From the NCBI RefSeq assembly GCF_014653175.1, contig NZ_BNAG01000003.1:248001-312000 (forward strand): a DNA stretch of 64,000 bases. Direction: 5' to 3'. The position numbers and the translations under genes were made by a program. Below the pieces are notes generated by a model. That model worked only from the letters and a program-made list of their open reading frames with translations, had not been told where the DNA came from and did not search any database. This document shows positions 42,302-51,686 of the stretch, piece after piece; the first letter of the stretch is position 1; each line of letters starts with the position of its first letter. The stretch comes from Roseivirga thermotolerans. Lineage in GTDB: Bacteria; Bacteroidota; Bacteroidia; Cytophagales; Cyclobacteriaceae.

Positions 42302-43379
42302 TTACTGCTGCATCAAGTAGGCTTTAATGAAGTCGTCTAGTTCTCCATCCAGTACATTTTGCACATCAGTACGCTCTACTCCGGTTCGGTTGTCTTTCAC
42401 CAATTTGTAGGGGTGTAATACGTAGTTTCTAATTTGCGAACCAAAGTCTACCCTTTTCTTTTCACCCTCCAGTTTGTCGCGTTCGGCATTGCGCTTTTCC
42501 ATCTCCAGCTGATATAGCCTTGACTTTAGCAATGCCAAAGCCCGCTCTTTATTGTCTAGCTGAGAGCGTGTTTCGGTGTTTTCAATAACTATGCCTGTGG
42601 GGGCATGTTTCAGACGCACACCAGTTTCAACTTTGTTCACGTTTTGCCCACCGGCACCACCCGAACGAAAAGTATCCCAGGTAATATCTGCCGGGTTTAT
42701 TTCTATCTCAATGGAATCGTCTATGACAGGATAAGCAAACACTGAAGCGAAAGAAGTATGTCTTCGTCCGCCAGAGTCGAAAGGAGAAATACGAACCAAA
42801 CGGTGCACTCCCGATTCTGACTTCAGTTGGCCATAGGCGAATTCGCCTTCAAACTCCAGGGTACATGATTTGAGACCGGCTACCTCGCCCGGCTGGTAGT
42901 TAACCTGCTTTACCTTCATGCCATGCCGTTCTCCCCACATAATGTACATGCGCATGAGTATCTCCGCCCAGTCATTACTTTCCGTGCCACCGGCTCCGGG
43001 GTTTATTTCTATAATGGCGTTAAGTTGATCCTCTTCGCCACTAAGCATTTTTTTAAATTCAACCTCTTCCAGTACGTCTAGAGCTGTTTGATAAGCGGCT
43101 TCCACTTCGGCCTCTTCTCCTTCGCCCATTTCGTAAAATTCGTACAAGGTGTCCAGGTCATCTACAGCTTCTTTAGCTTTTTCGAAGCTTTCTGTCCATA
43201 CCTTTTTTGCTCGAATGGTTTTAAGAATTTTCTCAGCCTCTTTGGGGTCGTTCCAGAAGTCTGGTTGGGCTGTCACCAGTTCTTCCTCTTCTATTTCTTT
43301 TTTCTTGACATCGTAGTCAAAGATACCTCCTCAAGGCCGTGATACGCGCCTTCAAGTCTTTCAACTGATCTGTGTTCAT
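42302..43379 (-). CDS. prfB: peptide chain release factor 2, with programmed +1 frameshift
   Basis: Recognises UGA and UAA stop codons and releases the peptide. 358 aa after frameshifting: 20 codons from ATG at 43379, an in-frame TGA at 43319-43317, then the second frame from 43318. The frameshift site is the classic one: a Shine-Dalgarno-like AGGAGG, then TATCTTTGAC, so that ribosomes slip forward one base when RF2 is scarce, giving autoregulation. The second frame holds the stop-recognition SPF in [12 protein letters not shown] and GGQ in [12 protein letters not shown]. It is first gene of an operon with the MFS transporter. It is not a pseudogene. Confidence 0.95.
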
Positions 43380-43399
43380 GAATAATTTTTTTGGAGCTG

Positions 43400-43431
43400 C
43401 AAAAGTGGTGAAACCGTTGGGGTTTTACAAG
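43400..43431 (-). promoter_or_regulatory. possible promoter of prfB
   Basis: On the minus strand, CTTG at 43431-43428, 20 bases, then CACTTTTG at 43407-43400 (TAnnTTTG with C for T). Transcription would start near 43393, 14 bases before the ATG. Confidence 0.4.
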
Positions 43432-43468
43432 GAGTATGGAGCTAAGAAAGTATTAAGTGTTACTCTTC

Positions 43469-44074
43469 TTAGGGTAGAATTTTTCTCAACCCCTTAAAAG
43501 CAAGGAACAACGCTATGAAAAGGAGGAAAAGAACGGTAATGTTTTGTAGTGTGAGGGTCCAACCCAGGTTGGCTACATCAAGAAAGGGGTATGGATAAAA
43601 GTCCGATAGTTTACCCCTGCAGAGAATGTAAACTAAATAGATGCCCGGATAGGCCAATAGTTTGGGTAGATGGTTCCATTCAAAGGCCGTGCGAGTGGAG
43701 TAAAGCGCCCAGTAGAGGAATACTAGTATGGGGATTGCTGTATGGAGTAACTCATCTACTACCATTTGCAAACCTGTAGGCTCCCAAACATGGCGCAGTG
43801 CTATTTGGTACACGAGTCCCACCACAAAGATGTAGACGGTTACAAAAGTGAGTGATTCGGTGTGCGATAAAAAGCCTGGCATTTTTTTGCGGTTGAGGCT
43901 TAGTATGCCGAAGTAAAGGGCTACGAGCGTGTTGGTAAGAATAGTGAAGAAGCTGAAAAAACGGATAATCATTTCCGTAAGGCTTGTGGTGCGGTTTTCC
44001 AGCATCAAGTAGAACTGAGTAGCAACAGAAAAAAGAGCTAGTAAAGCAATTAGCGTGTGAAGTGTTTTTCTCAT
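43469..44074 (-). CDS. Pr6Pr-family membrane protein
   Basis: 201 aa with six predicted helices: TLHTLIALLALFSVATQFYL, FFSFFTILTNTLVALYFGIL, LTFVTVYIFVVGLVYQIAL, HTAIPILVFLYWALYS, LAYPGIYLVYILCRG and TVLFLLFIALFLAFKGL. The F-T-I-L-T-N motif and the LLHTAIP motif are those of the Pr6Pr/FAR-17a-AIG1-like family, whose mammalian relatives hydrolyse fatty-acid esters of hydroxy fatty acids. Function here unknown. It lies 58 bases downstream of a secreted-protein gene. Confidence 0.82.
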   Translation of the reverse strand: MRKTLHTLIALLALFSVATQFYLMLENRTTSLTEMIIRFFSFFTILTNTLVALYFGILSLNRKKMPGFLSHTESLTFVTVYIFVVGLVYQIALRHVWEPTGLQMVVDELLHTAIPILVFLYWALYSTRTAFEWNHLPKLLAYPGIYLVYILCRGKLSDFYPYPFLDVANLGWTLTLQNITVLFLLFIALFLAFKGLRKILP

Positions 44075-44132
44075 AGCAGGTAGCAGAAAATGGGAGTAGG
44101 CATTGGCCTGCAGCTACACTCAACACCAACTT

Positions 44133-44636
44133 CTAGCGCAAAACCAGATAGGCCTCAAACTTCTCCTTGGTTAAATCTACGCGTTTTCTCCTAAAAATCT
44201 TAAGCCCGTAGCCTGCTGCAACAAACGCACCGCTGGTTATGGTGGTGCCTTTGTCGAATGAAAAGTCGTTACCATCGATAATGGTATGATTAAACAGATC
44301 GAGAGCCAACAGGCCGTAACCGATGGTGGGGAGTAGGGCTTCGCCTTGCCGTAAAATCTGGGGGCGATTGGTAAAAGCGTTCTGAATGTCTATTTCCTCC
44401 AGCTGACTAATGAGAACAATGTTGTTCTCCAGCACAATGGTACTGTCTACAAAATCAGTTATCACGTCTTTGAAAAACTGATCCATTCCTTGCTGTCGAT
44501 ATACAAAAGTGTCGCCCACCCGGTATTCGTATCTTCGGGTAGAGCCCTTTTTTCTTACTAACAGATATTCCTGAGCCTCTAGGGCTGAAAATGAAAAAAG
44601 CAGCAAAAGAAAGTAAATTATTTTTCTGACTTTCAT
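44133..44636 (-). CDS. secreted protein of unknown function
   Basis: 167 aa. Signal peptide IIYFLLLLFSFSALEAQ. Mature part begins EYLLVRKKGSTRRYEYRVGD with TFVYRQQG, then IVLENNIVLISQLEEIDI and a C-terminal hydrophobic pair (LLALDLFNHTIID, TITSGAFVAAGYGLKIF) ending with basic residues. I know no named family; similar short proteins with a GD-x-F turn occur in Bacteroidota genomes. Confidence 0.65.
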   Translation of the reverse strand: MKVRKIIYFLLLLFSFSALEAQEYLLVRKKGSTRRYEYRVGDTFVYRQQGMDQFFKDVITDFVDSTIVLENNIVLISQLEEIDIQNAFTNRPQILRQGEALLPTIGYGLLALDLFNHTIIDGNDFSFDKGTTITSGAFVAAGYGLKIFRRKRVDLTKEKFEAYLVLR

Positions 44637-44674
44637 CTTGCTGCTAAGTAAGGCAAAAACTTCGTTAAAGCGAG

Positions 44675-45739
44675 TTAAATCTTATATATCCAACCGTGTT
44701 TATCGGCTATTTCGCCAGAACGTATACCGCTTAGTTGTTTAAGTATTTTTCTGGAGAAGAAGGAATCATCTGCAGCAGGCAGGTCATAAACTTCATCTTC
44801 GTAGCCTATGGTAGCAATAGGGGCTATGGTGGCGGCCGTACCCACTCCAAAAGCTTCTTTGAGGCGTCCTTCTTTAGCAGCCGCAACTACCTCAGCCACT
44901 GCCACTGGTCTTTCTTCTACTTTCACTCCCCATTCTCTTGCTATGGTAAGTACAGAGTCGCGGGTTATTCCTTTAAGTATTGTTCCTGAGGTTGGAGCAG
45001 TAATAAGCACATCATCAATCATAAACATGACATTCATGGTGCCGGACTCTTCAATGTACTGATGGGTTTTTCCATCGGTCCAGATGAGTTGGTCGAAGCC
45101 CATTTTTTGAGCCAAACGAGCAGGGTACAGACTGGCCGCGTAGTTGCCTCCGGCTTTGGCAAATCCTGTTCCACCTTCGAACGCTCTGGAAAATTTAGTT
45201 TCAATTTTTACTCGTACCGGTTTGGTGTAATACGATCCGACCGGGCCGGTAATGATCATAAATCTGAAATTCTCAGATGGTCTGATACCAATGTATTCGT
45301 CCATACCAAAGACAAATGGTCTTACATACAGGGCTGTGCCGGGGGCAGAAGGAACCCACGAAGCATCAATTTTGAGTAGTTCGTTAAGGGCTTCCATAAA
45401 TAAGCCTTCGGGCACTGCAGGAATACACATTCGTTCTGCAGAAATGTTCAGTCGCTTGGCGTTAGCTTCCGGCCTGAATACTACTACTTCGCCATCTTTG
45501 TTGCGGTAGGCTTTCAGCCCTTCGAAAATGGTAATACCATAATGCAAGGCAGAATTGGCAGGAGAAAGCGAAATGTTTTGATAGGGGACTATCCGTAAAT
45601 CTTGCCATTGGCCATCCTTATAATCGGCCAGAAACATATGGTCTGAATAGAGTCTACCAAAGGGTATATTGTTTTCATCGAGCTCATTAATTCGCGATTG
45701 AGTGGTTTTCTCTATTCTGATGGCAGACGTTTCTATCAT
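44675..45739 (-). CDS. ilvE: branched-chain amino acid aminotransferase
   Basis: 354 aa, class IV PLP enzyme that makes Val, Leu and Ile from their keto acids. The length matches the eukaryotic-type (BCAT2-like) form. Visible motifs: LHYGITIFEGLKAYRN, the YVRPFVFGMDEYIG strand, KAGGNYAASLYPA with the region near the PLP lysine, YIEESGTMNVMFMI and ITRDSVLTIARE. Start at 45739 (IETSAIRIEK). It has a textbook Bacteroidota promoter 25 bases upstream. Confidence 0.93.
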   Translation of the reverse strand: MIETSAIRIEKTTQSRINELDENNIPFGRLYSDHMFLADYKDGQWQDLRIVPYQNISLSPANSALHYGITIFEGLKAYRNKDGEVVVFRPEANAKRLNISAERMCIPAVPEGLFMEALNELLKIDASWVPSAPGTALYVRPFVFGMDEYIGIRPSENFRFMIITGPVGSYYTKPVRVKIETKFSRAFEGGTGFAKAGGNYAASLYPARLAQKMGFDQLIWTDGKTHQYIEESGTMNVMFMIDDVLITAPTSGTILKGITRDSVLTIAREWGVKVEERPVAVAEVVAAAKEGRLKEAFGVGTAATIAPIATIGYEDEVYDLPAADDSFFSRKILKQLSGIRSGEIADKHGWIYKI

Positions 45740-45763
45740 GATTAAAGGGTTATAGGTAGTGTA

Positions 45764-45794
45764 CAAATTTAACTAAAAACAGGCTTGGTGCAAA
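45764..45794 (-). promoter_or_regulatory. promoter of ilvE
   Basis: On the minus strand, TTTG at 45794-45791, 19 bases, then TAAATTTG at 45771-45764. Both boxes match the Bacteroidota consensus exactly. Transcription would start near 45757, 18 bases before the ATG. Confidence 0.75.
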
Positions 45795-45929
45795 CCGTGT
45801 CGTTTATGTAAGATTCTCTAATTCAGTAAGTTATATTTCTGTTTATCAGAATATAATATGCTGAACGACTGGTGTTTCGGTCAAATATTCCGCAATTAAA
45901 TCTTTTTGCCTAATAAATTTTGGGGCAAT

Positions 45930-46481
45930 TTATTTCTTACGGGGCTCCCACTTCACTTCTTCGGCATTCAATTCCTGAGCCATAAGCCGGCCTAGCACAA
46001 AGAGGTAGTCAGAAAGGCGGTTGAGGTACTTAATTACCAGAGGAGAAACCTTTTCCTGATCATTTAAAGCTATGCATATGCGTTCAGCCCTTCGGCAAAC
46101 ACAGCGGGCGAGGTGGGCAAAGGATACCGACTGATGACCTCCGGGGAGTACAAAGCTGGTTAGCGCAGGCAGTTGCTCATCCATTCGATCCATCTCTGTT
46201 TCTAGCAGGTCTATATCGCTTTCGAACAAGTCGGGTTTAACTACTTTGTCTTTGCCGGGTTCGGTAGCCAGGTCGGCACCAAGAGTAAAAAGCCTGTCTT
46301 GAATGGTTTTGAGAATGTCTTTTCTATTTTGATTCACCGGCTGATCGCGGAGGAGGCCTATATAGCTATTTAGTTCATCGACTGTGCCATATGCCTCAAT
46401 GCGTATGTGTGCCTTTGAAACACGAGCACCACCCAATAATGAGGTGGTGCCTGTATCTCCGGTTTTGGTATATATCTTCAT
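45930..46481 (-). CDS. cob(I)alamin adenosyltransferase, PduO type
   Basis: 183 aa. Moves the adenosyl group from ATP to cob(I)alamin to form adenosylcobalamin. N-terminal ATP-binding motif IYTKTGDTGTTSLLGG with VSKAHIRIEAYGTVDELNSYIG (given in two parts) and the C-terminal motif RAERICIALN followed by YLNRLSDYLFVLGRL are complete. No B12 enzyme gene or cobalamin riboswitch is visible nearby. Confidence 0.93.
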   Translation of the reverse strand: MKIYTKTGDTGTTSLLGGARVSKAHIRIEAYGTVDELNSYIGLLRDQPVNQNRKDILKTIQDRLFTLGADLATEPGKDKVVKPDLFESDIDLLETEMDRMDEQLPALTSFVLPGGHQSVSFAHLARCVCRRAERICIALNDQEKVSPLVIKYLNRLSDYLFVLGRLMAQELNAEEVKWEPRKK

Positions 46482-46548
46482 GCAACTGTTCTGTTTCGAG
46501 GGGCTTAAGTTACAGATTTAGCCTCAAAAACAGCCGGTTGAACCCCTG

Positions 46549-47292
46549 TTAATGTTCTTCCTGATTGGCCATTTGTGCCTTCAGAATATTCACTTTGGTA
46601 GGGTTATGGTTTACTTCATCTTTTTCAATGAGGCCGTCTCTCAACCTTACAATTCGGTGGGAATACTGGGCAATATCGTCTTCGTGAGTTACCATAATAA
46701 TGGTATTGCCTTTTTCGTGTAGCTGGGCAAACAGATCCATAATGTCGTAAGACGTTTTGGTATCAAGGTTACCGGTTGGCTCATCGGCCAAAATAATAGA
46801 CGGGTCGTTTACCAGTGCTCTGGCAATGGCTACACGTTGCCTCTGACCACCCGATAGCTCATTGGGTTTGTGATGAGCACGGGTATCGAGACCAACTCCG
46901 GCTAAAGCAGCCATGGCTTTCTCCTCTCTTTCCGCCTTGCTATATCCGGCATAAATAAGCGGAAGGGCCACATTTTCCAACGAAGTAGCTCTTGGTAAAA
47001 GGTTAAAGGTTTGAAATACGAAACCAATTTCTTTGTTTCTGATCTCTGCCAATTCGTTTTCAGTCATATCAGATACATCTTGTCCATTGAGAATGTACTG
47101 ACCTCCTGAAGGGGTATCCAGGCAGCCAATCATGTTCATAAGGGTAGATTTACCGGAACCGGAAGGCCCCATAAAGGCTACGTATTCACCTTGCATGATT
47201 TCTATGCTAACCGACTTGAGTGCTCGGATGGTCTCGCTGCCCATCTGGTATATCTTGGAGATGTCAGATGTCTTGATTACAGTTTTGCTCAT
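46549..47292 (-). CDS. ABC transporter ATPase, LolD/MacB type
   Basis: 247 aa. Walker [19 protein letters not shown]-loop [21 protein letters not shown], signature [16 protein letters not shown], Walker [13 protein letters not shown] and H-loop [11 protein letters not shown] are intact. The [20 protein letters not shown] segment is that of ATPases that work with FtsX-type permeases such as those in lipoprotein release or peptide export. No permease gene adjoins it. The C terminus has a short hydrophilic extension. Confidence 0.93.
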   Translation of the reverse strand: MSKTVIKTSDISKIYQMGSETIRALKSVSIEIMQGEYVAFMGPSGSGKSTLMNMIGCLDTPSGGQYILNGQDVSDMTENELAEIRNKEIGFVFQTFNLLPRATSLENVALPLIYAGYSKAEREEKAMAALAGVGLDTRAHHKPNELSGGQRQRVAIARALVNDPSIILADEPTGNLDTKTSYDIMDLFAQLHEKGNTIIMVTHEDDIAQYSHRIVRLRDGLIEKDEVNHNPTKVNILKAQMANQEEH

Positions 47293-47583
47293 ATTCGTTG
47301 GACGTATCTAAATGCCGAAAAGTTTAATACAATACTTGTTTATTATGTAAATGGTTTAAACCCTGTGTTACCGATGTTTATTGTGTTTGGGGTATCGCCA
47401 ATGGGAAAAGTGCTTGTGTATGGCTGAAAACCTATTTTTCACTTTCCCTCTAAACAAAAGAATCAAAAGATATTGGAGCACTGAAAAGACTTTCCGTGAA
47501 CGGAAGAGGTACAGGATTACAGGCTCATGTCTGGCATGAGTTATAGAAGCCCCCGTCTATTGGTGTAGTGGTTCGGAAGCTTT

Positions 47584-50139
47584 TTACTGGTTTAAAGTGG
47601 GTGCGTTTCGTTCGAGTAGCCGCTCGAACTCCTTACGAATGGTCTCAAGTTTTTCCTGACTCACCAGGGTCTCGAGCTTTTCAAAACTTGTTTCGGCAAA
47701 AGTTCTAAAACGGTTTTTTGCGCACAGGAAAATGTATACCTCGTGAAACTCAGCTGAGTTGGGATTAACCTTCAGGTTGTCTACCATAAGACTGTATAGC
47801 TTTTCTGCTTCGGCTCCTTCATTTTCTAACAAGTCAAAAGTCTGAAGCGTGGAGTGAGTGTCGAAGGCGTTTTTGCCGGCCAAATGTATGAGGCTATCGA
47901 TATACTCTTGGTCAGTCAACTGAGCTTTGTTGTTTACTAGTGCTTTGAGTTCTTTACTAAAATCGGCTGCCCGATCGTAGTTTTTAACTGTTTTAAGATC
48001 TTCCATAAAGTCTAGAAGACCTTGTTCATTATAACCTCTTTTGCGAGCATTGTTAATACACTCAACGGTGAGGTTGGCCTGTCCCTGATCATAGGCCCAA
48101 ATGGCCTTTACATAGTAAGGGAAGGCGGCTGCTCCGTAGTCGGAAGCGATCACTTCATCGATACTTAAGAAAGCTTTGGTCACTTCCCCCGCATGGTAGT
48201 AGGCAAAGCTGAGAGCGGTTTGCAAAAATGTATTGTAGGCCAGGTTTTTGGGACTGCTTTGATAGTAGGTGATGGTTTCAATGAGTTTTTGGGCATCGGG
48301 TCTTTTTTGTGCCAGAGCGGCATTATATAAGTAAAAGAGAGTTTCGCGGCTCAGAAGGGTGTCGGGGTGAAGCTCATGGTCGAAGGGGAAGTATTGGTTT
48401 TGAGCGTTGGCCAGAGCCTGCCTATTTATTTTGAGGTGTAGGTCCTCAATATACTCATACTGAATGGTGGTGTCGAAATCAACTAGAGCCGCTACATCAT
48501 AATTCAAGGCCGAAAGATTGGCTTCGCCCACCATGGCAGCATTTTGCCGGGTTGAGCTAAAGTACTTATAGGCCGAGTCATAGTTTTGATATTCGTAATG
48601 AGCCATGCCCAAATTGTTCCTTGCCTCAGGGCTTTGTTCAATTTCAGGTGAATACATGAGTGAACTAAGGCTGCGGTAGAGATCGCTGTTTTGAGCATAA
48701 TAATTACCCAGGGCTACTCGGGCTTTGGCATTGGGCCGACCTCTCACAATAGCCGAATAGTGCTGGGGTATTTCTTCTTTCTCCAATGCTGAGGTAGCCA
48801 ATTGAGCCAGCGCATAGTTGGAACGGTAGTTATAGAAGTCGAAGAAAACACTTTGACGGTAGTATTGAGTAGCCAAAAGCTTGTTGTCTATTTTTTCAGC
48901 CAGGCAGGCCAACATGGCATATTGCCCCGCTTTGGCCTGATAGTATGGCCGATATTCTAAATAAAGGAAACCGCCTACTACTAGTATTATACTGAACAAC
49001 CGAACGGTTAGCATGGGAGTACGCGGACCTTGAAAGAACATGTGCCACACTTGTATGTTTTGTAGCAGTGGAGGAATAAAGTTGATTAAAGCATAGATGA
49101 AGAACGCTGCACCAAAAGCTAAATGGCTAATAATGATTACCCATTCCAGCGCGTTCTGCAGGGAATCTATGGCATTAATTTTAGCATAGGCCATAAGTCC
49201 CAGGGTAAGTGCGCAAGCCAGCGGGTAAAGCCATTTTTTAAGGACAATGATATCTCCTCCTACATTAATCGTTGCGATCTTTTGATCGAAACATAAGTAA
49301 CCGGAAACCATGGAGGCCAGGAGCAGGGTGAGTGGTTCAACTAAGTAAAGAGAGAACCTGATATCTTCATTTTTTTGAGCGAAAAGAAGGCCTGTGAGGC
49401 CAAGGTATATGAGTCCTACGATGCCAAAGTGCATAAGCCCATTTTTACCTTTGGGAGCCCCTTGGGTGGTGAGTTTAAATAGGCTAAACAGGTTGTCGCC
49501 TGCTATAAATACAATAAAAAGAGCTGCCCATAATAGTGGACCCGTTATACCGAATGATAACATAACAACACCGGGGTATTGCATATTGGGCAGCCAATGA
49601 ATGAGTGCCAGAAAGGTACCATAGAAAAGGGTCATTGAAAGCGTTCTTGTGAGAACACTGGATTGTCTTTTAAAAGCATGAAAAAAGTAGCTTAGCAGCA
49701 GATAACCTCCAATTAGCCCATAGGTTAGGTATGGGTGCGCCACTCCTAGTTCTTCTAGTCTTAATTGTATGAAAGCAAAAATGAGTAATCCGGAAAAAAC
49801 AAAATAGCTGAAGCGGTTGAGGTAAGTAGATGCCACAGAGCCTACAATGAGCAATATCATAAAAATGGCTAGTAGGGCATACTGAGGCCATAATAGATAC
49901 TGCATTTCCCCGGTAGTGAATTTTTGCCAGCTTATAATCTGGTCGGCCACAACCCCGGAAGGTTTGCTGTTCAGTTGAAAGTATTCTAACAAGAAGGGGC
50001 GAGTTTTGAGAGTCGACTCTACTTGCCAGGGCAGCACAAGATTATCGCCAACCCACCAGGCATATCCAACCCATAGAAGGGCAAGTATAGCCAGAGTTAT
50101 GCATAGTGTCTTTAGTAGGTTAAATGCGGTGGTATTCAA
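47584..50139 (-). CDS. large membrane protein with C-terminal TPR-like repeats
   Basis: 851 aa. The first about 395 residues contain eleven or so hydrophobic helices, beginning LLKTLCITLAILALLWVGYAWW. Residues about 400 to 840 are soluble helical repeats with TPR-like pairs: LLATQYYRQSVFFDFYNY, ARVALGNYYAQNSDLYRSL, EARNNLGMAHYEYQNYDSAY and LQTALSFAYYHAGEVTKAF. Similar polytopic-TPR proteins appear in Bacteroidota and are annotated only as hypothetical; a role in envelope assembly or protein folding is possible but not shown. It lies upstream of nothing on its own strand and downstream of gatC by 41 bases. Confidence 0.78.
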   Translation of the reverse strand: MNTTAFNLLKTLCITLAILALLWVGYAWWVGDNLVLPWQVESTLKTRPFLLEYFQLNSKPSGVVADQIISWQKFTTGEMQYLLWPQYALLAIFMILLIVGSVASTYLNRFSYFVFSGLLIFAFIQLRLEELGVAHPYLTYGLIGGYLLLSYFFHAFKRQSSVLTRTLSMTLFYGTFLALIHWLPNMQYPGVVMLSFGITGPLLWAALFIVFIAGDNLFSLFKLTTQGAPKGKNGLMHFGIVGLIYLGLTGLLFAQKNEDIRFSLYLVEPLTLLLASMVSGYLCFDQKIATINVGGDIIVLKKWLYPLACALTLGLMAYAKINAIDSLQNALEWVIIISHLAFGAAFFIYALINFIPPLLQNIQVWHMFFQGPRTPMLTVRLFSIILVVGGFLYLEYRPYYQAKAGQYAMLACLAEKIDNKLLATQYYRQSVFFDFYNYRSNYALAQLATSALEKEEIPQHYSAIVRGRPNAKARVALGNYYAQNSDLYRSLSSLMYSPEIEQSPEARNNLGMAHYEYQNYDSAYKYFSSTRQNAAMVGEANLSALNYDVAALVDFDTTIQYEYIEDLHLKINRQALANAQNQYFPFDHELHPDTLLSRETLFYLYNAALAQKRPDAQKLIETITYYQSSPKNLAYNTFLQTALSFAYYHAGEVTKAFLSIDEVIASDYGAAAFPYYVKAIWAYDQGQANLTVECINNARKRGYNEQGLLDFMEDLKTVKNYDRAADFSKELKALVNNKAQLTDQEYIDSLIHLAGKNAFDTHSTLQTFDLLENEGAEAEKLYSLMVDNLKVNPNSAEFHEVYIFLCAKNRFRTFAETSFEKLETLVSQEKLETIRKEFERLLERNAPTLNQ

Positions 50140-50180
50140 GGTACAATGGTTGTTTGATGAACAGTCAACGCCAAATAAGA

Positions 50181-50477
50181 CTAATCATTTCGTTTCATAA
50201 CCTGTGGAACTATAAAGAACTTGCCGTCCTGTTGCGGGGCATTTTTCAATGCTTGTTGCCTGTCAATGGTTGCTTCGGCTTTATCCGCTCTGAGCACATT
50301 AACTTCCCCGGTCATATGGGTGAGCGGCTCAACGCCCTTCGTGTTTACCTCGCGAAGCTTTTCTACCCAGTTCAATATTTCTCCCATGTCTTTTAACAGT
50401 TGATCTTCTTCTTCAGGCCTAATGTTCAGCCGGGCAAGATGAGCCACTTTCTGTAGGGTTTCCTTATCTACTTTCAT
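50181..50477 (-). CDS. gatC: Asp-tRNA(Asn)/Glu-tRNA(Gln) amidotransferase subunit C
   Basis: 98 aa. Small subunit of GatCAB, which amidates mischarged Glu-tRNA(Gln) or Asp-tRNA(Asn). Characteristic are LQKVAHLARLNIRPEEEDQL, ILNWVEKLREVNTKGVEPL and VLRADKAEATIDRQQAL with a C-terminal FFIVPQVM. It overlaps plsC by 14 bases; gatA and gatB are not in the window, so the subunits are scattered here. Confidence 0.93.
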   Translation of the reverse strand: MKVDKETLQKVAHLARLNIRPEEEDQLLKDMGEILNWVEKLREVNTKGVEPLTHMTGEVNVLRADKAEATIDRQQALKNAPQQDGKFFIVPQVMKRND

Positions 50478-51201
50478 AACTGTTGAGCGTATCTTCTATG
50501 ACTTTCCGGACTTCTTTTTTTAGCTTTTCCACGGCTTCATCGCCAGTGCCTTCAGGCCAAATGGGTTTGTGTACAACCATTTCGATACGGCCTGGGTGCA
50601 TGGTTAGAGGCGACTTGTCTGGCAAAAGTAGGTGATTATAGGGAATGCTGACGGGAACAATGGGGATTTGTTCGTTCACTGCAATACGAAAGCTACCTTC
50701 TTTAAAAGTAACAGTGTGTGGAGGGTTTTTGGTGAGTATGCCACCTTCAGGAAAAAAAACCACACTAAACCCTCTTCTTATTTCTTCCTGAGCTTTTAGC
50801 CAGCTTTTGTGTCTGCTTTTTAGGCTGGCTCTATCTACTAAAATGTGAAGCCTGCTATACATGAAGCCCCAAACCGGCACTTTTTTTAGCGAGGCCTTGC
50901 CAATGAATTTAAATTTATGGTTGATGAGTCCTAAGCTTGGAATATCGAGGAAAGAGGTGTGGTTGGCACAGAAGATGTACCGCTGCGATGCTTTCGGTTT
51001 CGCTCTATATATAACCCGTGTACGATTGAGAAATAGAAAAAAGAAGAATAACCGAGCCCACACATGATTGATAAAAGGTGCTATGCCTTCAAGCGGGCGA
51101 ATAAAAATGGCCAAAAGAAAAAATGGTAGAAGCACCAAAAAAATAAGCGCAAATACCAAAAGGCCATAGAAAGAATATAACCTAAGGAGTACTCTTCTCA
51201 T
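50464..51201 (-). CDS. plsC: 1-acyl-sn-glycerol-3-phosphate acyltransferase
   Basis: 245 aa. Adds the second acyl chain in phosphatidic acid synthesis. After an N-terminal membrane helix (YGLLVFALIFLVLLPFFLL) come block I FCANHTSFLDIPSL (HX4D), block II KKVPVWGFMYSRLHILVDR, block III VVFFPEGGILTK and block IV IPIVPVSIPYNHLL. All four acyltransferase blocks are intact. Co-transcribed with gatC, whose start lies in its last 14 bases. Confidence 0.9.
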   Translation of the reverse strand: MRRVLLRLYSFYGLLVFALIFLVLLPFFLLAIFIRPLEGIAPFINHVWARLFFFFLFLNRTRVIYRAKPKASQRYIFCANHTSFLDIPSLGLINHKFKFIGKASLKKVPVWGFMYSRLHILVDRASLKSRHKSWLKAQEEIRRGFSVVFFPEGGILTKNPPHTVTFKEGSFRIAVNEQIPIVPVSIPYNHLLLPDKSPLTMHPGRIEMVVHKPIWPEGTGDEAVEKLKKEVRKVIEDTLNSYESR

Positions 51202-51240
51202 AAAGTGGCGAAGATAGGGAAAATGATTTTGGATTGGTTT

Positions 51241-51612
51241 TCATTTGTTTATCATATGCAAAGCCGCCTGATATACATAGTCCCAAAATGCATCTTTGTC
51301 TTTTTCTGCAAAAGTGGCTTTTTCAAGAGCGGCATGCATGTGTTTGAGCCAATGGGTGGCTTCTTCTTTACCAATTTGCCATTGAAAGTGTCTACGCCTG
51401 AGCATGGGATGGCCGCGTTCATCGGTATAGGTTTGTCTTCCACCTAAAGCCTGTATAAGGAATAGCTTGAGTCGGTTTTTGGCAGGGAGTAAGTCTTCGG
51501 GATACATCGGGCGGATCAGTTCATCCTTTTCAATTCCATTGTAGAAATCATCTACCAACCGGAGTATGTTTTCTTCGCCTATGCGTTCGTAAAGGGTTTG
51601 TTGTTCGGGCAT
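51241..51612 (-). CDS. truncated hemoglobin (group II-like)
   Basis: 123 aa from the ATG at 51612. Starts TLYERIGEENILRLVDDFYN, a typical truncated-globin A/B region, and continues with PMYPEDLLPAKNRLKLFLIQALGG, then TYTDERGHPMLRRRHFQWQIG, where His in HPMLRRRH is the proximal ligand candidate. Such globins bind O2 or NO. The longer frame from 51651 adds a basic, unlikely N terminus. Confidence 0.87.
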   Translation of the reverse strand: MPEQQTLYERIGEENILRLVDDFYNGIEKDELIRPMYPEDLLPAKNRLKLFLIQALGGRQTYTDERGHPMLRRRHFQWQIGKEEATHWLKHMHAALEKATFAEKDKDAFWDYVYQAALHMINK

Positions 51613-51686
51613 ATTGTTCGGGAGATTCCTGACATTTTTCTTCCTCCTCAAAAATGGGAAGAAAAATTCTGGAATAACGTTGAGAG

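Noticed and set aside
43280-43379. prfB as a frameshifted pseudogene
   Set aside because: The TGA sits in the standard RF2 frameshift site with a Shine-Dalgarno-like sequence before it; this is regulation, not damage.
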